Part shown: piece after piece, positions 18,421-21,931 of the stretch
Numbering within the stretch: the first letter of the stretch is position 1
Layout of the letters: each line of letters starts with the position of its first letter
Assembly (NCBI GenBank): GCA_964355775.1
Contig: CAYHEP010000014.1
Coordinates: forward strand, 1-21,931
Direction of reading: 5' to 3'
Length of the DNA: 21,931 nt
DNA from: JBBTSB01 sp964355775
GTDB lineage: Bacteria; Patescibacteriota; Minisyncoccia; 2-02-FULL-40-12; IGHO2-01-FULL-4-A
Program-made: the position numbers and the translations under genes
Notes under the pieces: generated by a model
Database searches by the model: none
Told to the model about the DNA's origin: nothing
The model's input: only the letters and a program-made list of their open reading frames with translations

Positions 18421-20111
18421 AAACATTCAATGATGAATCAAAAGTATGTAAGAATTGTCAGCGGTCATTTTTGATTGACGCTTCGGATTTTGGGTTTTAT
18501 GAAAAAATGCAGGTTCCGTCTCCGACGTGGTGCCCGGAGTGTCGGCTAGTGCGTCGTCTGCTTGTGCGCAATGAGCGTACTCTCTATAAGGAAGAATGTT
18601 CACTGTGCAAGGCATCAACTTTTTCTGTATATGCGCCCGGACATACGTTTCCGACCTTCTGTGGTTCCTGTTGGTTTTCTGATACCTGGGATCCATTTAT
18701 CTTTGGACGTGATTATGATCCTTCAAGGTCATTTTTTGAACAGTTTCAGGATTTGATGCGTGTGACGCCACGTCAAGCGATTAACCAAACTAATATCCAA
18801 AATGCCGCCTATACCAACTATGCGCTCAATATAAAAAACTCTTATCTTTCGTATTCAGTTCTCTATGAATCCGAAGACGTTTATTATACGAAGAACGTCG
18901 AGCATTCCAGAAATATTTTTGACAGCTTCGGCGTTTCCGAGTCAGAGCGATGCTATGGCATCGTCGAAGGATATAAAAACTACAACTGCTCCTATCTTTT
19001 TTACTCACATGATTGTCTTGACTCATCGTTTCTTTATGACTGTGTGAACTGTCGGAATTGTTTTTTATCAGTTGGTCTTCGCAATCGAGAGTACTGTATT
19101 GAAAATGTACAGTATTCCAAAGAAGAATATACACAAAAAATGAAAGAGTATGATCTTGGATCGTACAAACATGTTCAACAATACCTTCGAACTCTCGAGA
19201 CGCTTCGATTGACAAAGCCACATCGTTACGCACGTTTAATACTTTGCAAAAACACCACAGGTGATGATGGAAAAAATGCCTCCAACTGCCAACGAATCTT
19301 TAGTTCTTCCAATCTTGAACATGTAAAAGATGCGTTTCGATGCATTGGACCAAAAGAGTCGCGTGATATCACCAACTGTGGCACGGTTGAATATGCGTAT
19401 GAATTTAGCAACCGAGGCGCAGAAGGTTCTCAAAGAATATTCTTCTGTTCCACCATTGTGGCAAAATCATTTGATCTTTACTATTGTGATAGCTGCACGA
19501 CATCTTCATATTTATTTGGTTGTATAGGAATACGGAGCAAAAAGTTTTGTATTCTTAACAAACAATATAGTCCACAAGAATACGAAATTCTAAAATCTAG
19601 AATTATAAAAGATATGAGAGAGCGGGGGGAATACGGCGAATTTTTTCCTCCAAGTTTTTCTCCATTCGCATACAATGAAACTATTGCTCAAGAATATTTT
19701 CCGTTGACCAAAGAACAGGCGATCGCAAAAGGGTATCGTTGGAAGGATGCAGAAACAAGGCATCATCAAATTACAAAGAAATCAGATGAGCTTGCTGATC
19801 ACATTCGTGATGCTACTGATGCAATTTTGTCGGATGTCATACAATGCGAGCATAAGCAAGCTTGTACTGACCAATGCACGCAAGCCTTTAAAATTATTCC
19901 ACAAGAATTAGATTTTTATCGTAGTATGCATCTTCCACTTCCTCGCCTTTGTCCCAACTGTCGCCACTATGCTCTCCTCAAACAGCGCAATCCACTGAAG
20001 TTGTGGCATCGCAAATGTGCGAATTGTGATAACGAATTTGAAACCAGCTATTCCCCCGACCGTCCGGAAATCGTGTATTGCGAGAGTTGCTATCAGAATG
20101 AAATTGTCTAG
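18417..20111 (+). CDS. Zinc-ribbon / Cys-rich repeat protein, paralogue 1
   Basis: A 564-aa protein of unknown function. The N-terminal zinc-ribbon block has Cys11, Cys14, Cys39 and Cys42 (VPSPTWCPECR), then Cys61, Cys64, Cys82 and Cys85. A similar block at the C-terminus begins QAFKIIPQELDFY and has LCPNCR, KCANC and YCESC. The middle has short repeats rich in Cys, Asn, Tyr and Ser (for example KNSYLSYSVLYESEDVYY and HDCLDSSFLYDCVNCRNC), which suggest a beta-solenoid. Each half ends in a V/IGLRN or IGIRS segment followed by a Y-S-K/P-x-E-Y helix, so the middle is itself duplicated. A late segment has AQEYFPLTKEQAIAKGYRW. No signal peptide. It is adjacent to a second paralogue and shares a 60-bp identical tract with it. 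Confidence 0.85.
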   Translation: MKTFNDESKVCKNCQRSFLIDASDFGFYEKMQVPSPTWCPECRLVRRLLVRNERTLYKEECSLCKASTFSVYAPGHTFPTFCGSCWFSDTWDPFIFGRDYDPSRSFFEQFQDLMRVTPRQAINQTNIQNAAYTNYALNIKNSYLSYSVLYESEDVYYTKNVEHSRNIFDSFGVSESERCYGIVEGYKNYNCSYLFYSHDCLDSSFLYDCVNCRNCFLSVGLRNREYCIENVQYSKEEYTQKMKEYDLGSYKHVQQYLRTLETLRLTKPHRYARLILCKNTTGDDGKNASNCQRIFSSSNLEHVKDAFRCIGPKESRDITNCGTVEYAYEFSNRGAEGSQRIFFCSTIVAKSFDLYYCDSCTTSSYLFGCIGIRSKKFCILNKQYSPQEYEILKSRIIKDMRERGEYGEFFPPSFSPFAYNETIAQEYFPLTKEQAIAKGYRWKDAETRHHQITKKSDELADHIRDATDAILSDVIQCEHKQACTDQCTQAFKIIPQELDFYRSMHLPLPRLCPNCRHYALLKQRNPLKLWHRKCANCDNEFETSYSPDRPEIVYCESCYQNEIV

Positions 20112-20147
20112 GTACTAAAATTCCTACATATGCTAGAATTTTAGTAC
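20112..20147 (+). promoter_or_regulatory. Perfect dyad overlapping an extended -10 box
   Basis: GTACTAAAATTC (20112-20123) and GAATTTTAGTAC (20136-20147) are exact 12-bp inverted arms around a 12-base loop with a central CATATG. The dyad contains TGCTAGAAT (20131-20139), an extended -10 box that would start transcription a few bases before the ATG at 20159. It could be an operator for a dimeric regulator or a hairpin terminating the gene before; there is no T run. Confidence 0.65.
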
Positions 20148-20158
20148 ATTACTATACT

Positions 20159-21787
20159 ATGGAATCAAGAATCTGCAAAAACTGCTCTGCTTCCTTCACC
20201 ATCGAACCGGATGATTTTGGGTTTTATGAAAAAATGCAGGTTCCGTCTCCGACGTGGTGCCCGGAGTGTCGGTTGATACGGAGGCTTGCCCGTAGAAACG
20301 AACGCAGTTTTCATCGGCGTACCTGCGAGAAATGCATTAAGCAAATGATTTCTATATTTGCGGAAGACTCGGGCGTTCATGTGTATTGCTCGCCGTGCTG
20401 GTGGTCGGATTCATGGGACGGACTTGAGTATGGTGGTGATGTCGATTTCTCAAAGCCGTTTTTGCCACAACTCGATGAGCTTTTTCATCGTGTGCCGATC
20501 ATGACACTCTACGGTCTGTATACCACGCTGGTAAATTCCGACTACACAAACATGGTTGGCCATCTCAAAAATTGCTACATGGTGACCTACTCTGATCACT
20601 GCGAGGATGCTACTTATGGAAGTTTTGTAAACTGGAGTAAAAATTGCGTCGACAATCTGATGGCCGAGCGCTGTGAGCTGTGCTACGAGACGATCAATTG
20701 CAGTAAGTGCTATCGGACATTTTTCTCGGTGGATTGCGAAGGATGCAGTGACGTATGGTTTTCCAAAAACTGCGCCGGATGCAATAATTGTTTCGGCTGT
20801 GTAAATTTGCGCAACAAAAGCTATCATATTTTTAACGAGCCCTATTCAAAAGAGGAATACGAGAAAAAACTTAAAGAACTCTATCCGGATTCACTGGAAA
20901 AAATAGAAGCAACGCAGAAAAAAGTAGAAGCATTATGGAAAGAGGCTCCGCAAAAGTTTATGCATGGTTGGCGCAATACTGCTTCGAGCGGTGATTATTT
21001 GACTGACACTAAAAACGCCAAGGACTGTTTTATCGGCTTTGATATGGAAGATTCACGCTATTGCACGTTTGTGACCGGAAAATTGACAGATGCATATGAT
21101 TTTACTAACTACGGCGAAAACTCATCAAAAATCTACGAGACTCTCCAGGCTGGAGATCAGGTATATAATATTAAGTTTAGTCACTGGGCGATCACTAATT
21201 GCCAAAATATGGAATACAGTCTTTTTTGTGTCGGCTCAAAAGATTTGTTTGGCTGTGTCGGTTTGAAAAAACGCCAGTATTGTATTTTCAACAAGCAGTA
21301 TTCGAAAGAAGGCTACGAAGAGCTCGTTGCAAAAATTAAATCTCAAATGACAAAGGCAGGGGAATATGGCGAATTTTTTCCGATTAGCATAAGTCCCTTT
21401 GGCTACAATGAAACAACGGCGCAGGAGTTTTTTCCGCTTACCAAAGAGCAAGCGCTTGCCAAAGGCTATACATGGCGTGATCCCGTATCTCGTGACTATA
21501 AGATTGGGGGAGATGTGGTGGCTTGCGAAAATGCCGGCAAAACCACTTCCTGCACGACCGCATTCAAACTAGTCCCGCAGGAATTGCAGTTTTACGAACG
21601 TATGAATTTTCCGGTGCCAAAGCTTTGTCCCAACTGTCGCCATGAGCGCCGCCTTGCATTCCGCAATCCCATGAAGCTCTGGTCCCGCCAATGCGCTAAG
21701 TGTAGTAAAGAAATCCAGACAAGCTATAGCCCAGAAAGGCCGGAAATAGTATACTGTGAATCATGCTATCAACAGGAAATAATCTAA
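20159..21787 (+). CDS. Zinc-ribbon / Cys-rich repeat protein, paralogue 2
   Basis: A 542-aa paralogue with the same layout as its neighbour. It has an N-terminal ribbon (ICKNCSASFTIEPDDFGFYEK, WCPECR, CEKC, YCSPCWWSD) and a Cys/Asn-rich middle (KNCYMVTYSDHCEDATYG, KNCVDNLMAERCELCYETINC, KNCAGCNNCFGCVNLRNK). The middle ends in YSKEEYEKKLKEL and is followed by a second shorter round ending FGCVGLKKRQYCIFNKQYSK. Then AQEFFPLTKEQALAKGYTW and a C-terminal ribbon (LCPNCR, QCAKC, YCESCYQQEII). Cys pairs are complete in both ribbons, so up to four zinc sites are possible. The ladder of NC motifs would suit a solenoid with stacked Asn/Cys. Nucleic-acid binding is plausible for the ribbons but not shown. 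The 3' end overlaps pgi by 25 bases. Confidence 0.87.
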   Translation: MESRICKNCSASFTIEPDDFGFYEKMQVPSPTWCPECRLIRRLARRNERSFHRRTCEKCIKQMISIFAEDSGVHVYCSPCWWSDSWDGLEYGGDVDFSKPFLPQLDELFHRVPIMTLYGLYTTLVNSDYTNMVGHLKNCYMVTYSDHCEDATYGSFVNWSKNCVDNLMAERCELCYETINCSKCYRTFFSVDCEGCSDVWFSKNCAGCNNCFGCVNLRNKSYHIFNEPYSKEEYEKKLKELYPDSLEKIEATQKKVEALWKEAPQKFMHGWRNTASSGDYLTDTKNAKDCFIGFDMEDSRYCTFVTGKLTDAYDFTNYGENSSKIYETLQAGDQVYNIKFSHWAITNCQNMEYSLFCVGSKDLFGCVGLKKRQYCIFNKQYSKEGYEELVAKIKSQMTKAGEYGEFFPISISPFGYNETTAQEFFPLTKEQALAKGYTWRDPVSRDYKIGGDVVACENAGKTTSCTTAFKLVPQELQFYERMNFPVPKLCPNCRHERRLAFRNPMKLWSRQCAKCSKEIQTSYSPERPEIVYCESCYQQEII

Positions 21788-21931
21788 AATATTTTGTCCT
21801 TGTCGGGATTGGTGGATCGAACCTTGGGGCTAAGGCTGTTTATGATGCGCTAAAAATGCCAGAAGATGGGCGGCCTGAGATGCTGTTTGCCGATACGGTG
21901 TCGTCGGTTATGCTCGAGCGGATTATTGCAA
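21763..21931 (+). CDS. pgi: Glucose-6-phosphate isomerase, N-terminal fragment
   Basis: The window ends after 56 codons. YFVLVGIGGSNLGAKAVYDAL is the first sugar-phosphate-binding (SIS) motif of phosphoglucose isomerase, which interconverts glucose-6-P and fructose-6-P. The ATG at 21763 is the only possible start: an in-frame TGA lies at 21757. The motif thus begins at about residue 12, whereas in most PGIs it follows 50 or more residues, so the N-terminus is shorter than usual. It overlaps the zinc-ribbon gene by 25 bases. Confidence 0.85.
   Translation, partial: MLSTGNNLKYFVLVGIGGSNLGAKAVYDALKMPEDGRPEMLFADTVSSVMLERIIA

Noticed and set aside
1..21931. tRNA, rRNA, tmRNA genes or UGA recoding
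   Set aside because: No cloverleaf or ribosomal RNA sequence was recognised by eye, and TGA acts as a normal stop in several well-bounded genes.

Overview
The window looks like a piece of a Candidate Phyla Radiation (Patescibacteria, probably Parcubacteria-like) chromosome. Reasons: all recognisable genes lie on the + strand, tightly packed and often overlapping; most core genes have no Shine-Dalgarno sequence; two very Cys-rich zinc-ribbon proteins of a type I associate with these genomes sit at the right end; several enzymes are shortened versions of their families; and many short palindromic repeats sit between and inside genes. TGA is used as an ordinary stop (for example atpH, hicA), which argues against the recoded Gracilibacteria/Absconditabacteria lineages. 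The phylum assignment is inference from gene content, not a search.

Layout. 1-180: 3' end of typA and its terminator. 181-3070: small unknown genes, a RAYT-type Y1 transposase between two copies of a promoter-carrying palindrome, a NUDIX hydrolase, a membrane protein and a coiled-coil protein. 3075-10570: the F1Fo ATP synthase operon atpB-E-F-H-A-(insert)-G-D-C. The insert between atpA and atpG carries a truncated duplicate of the atpG 5' end, about 200 bp of non-coding DNA, hicB-hicA and a translationally coupled membrane-anchored protein. 10570-13050: a small GC-rich gene, an alpha/beta hydrolase, a membrane-anchored thermonuclease and another GC-rich orphan gene. 13060-16470: anchored proteins of unknown role, a stand-alone tRNA-binding domain, an endonuclease III without its iron-sulfur loop, a Gmad2/GerMN protein, a pterin carbinolamine dehydratase and a degenerate redoxin. 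16445-18300: a Glu/Leu-type dehydrogenase, a small CxxC protein and a DUF433/PIN-like toxin-antitoxin pair. 18300-21790: a truncated zinc-ribbon remnant followed by two full-length zinc-ribbon/solenoid paralogues. 21763-end: start of phosphoglucose isomerase.

Themes. (1) A palindromic element with a left arm, a middle arm and a right arm occurs three times (3116, 15514, 15953). In every copy its right arm ends exactly in the ATG of the next gene, including atpB, where it forms the whole predicted leader of the ATP synthase transcript. (2) Twice, a truncated 5' end of a gene is found just upstream of the intact gene (atpG and the zinc-ribbon gene), as if 5' ends had been displaced by insertion. 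(3) Two tandem zinc-ribbon paralogues show internal duplication, a Cys/Asn-rich repeat region and a 60-bp tract of perfect identity suggesting gene conversion. The ATP synthase itself appears reduced: short delta, epsilon without its helical domain, and a c subunit with an unusual helix 1.
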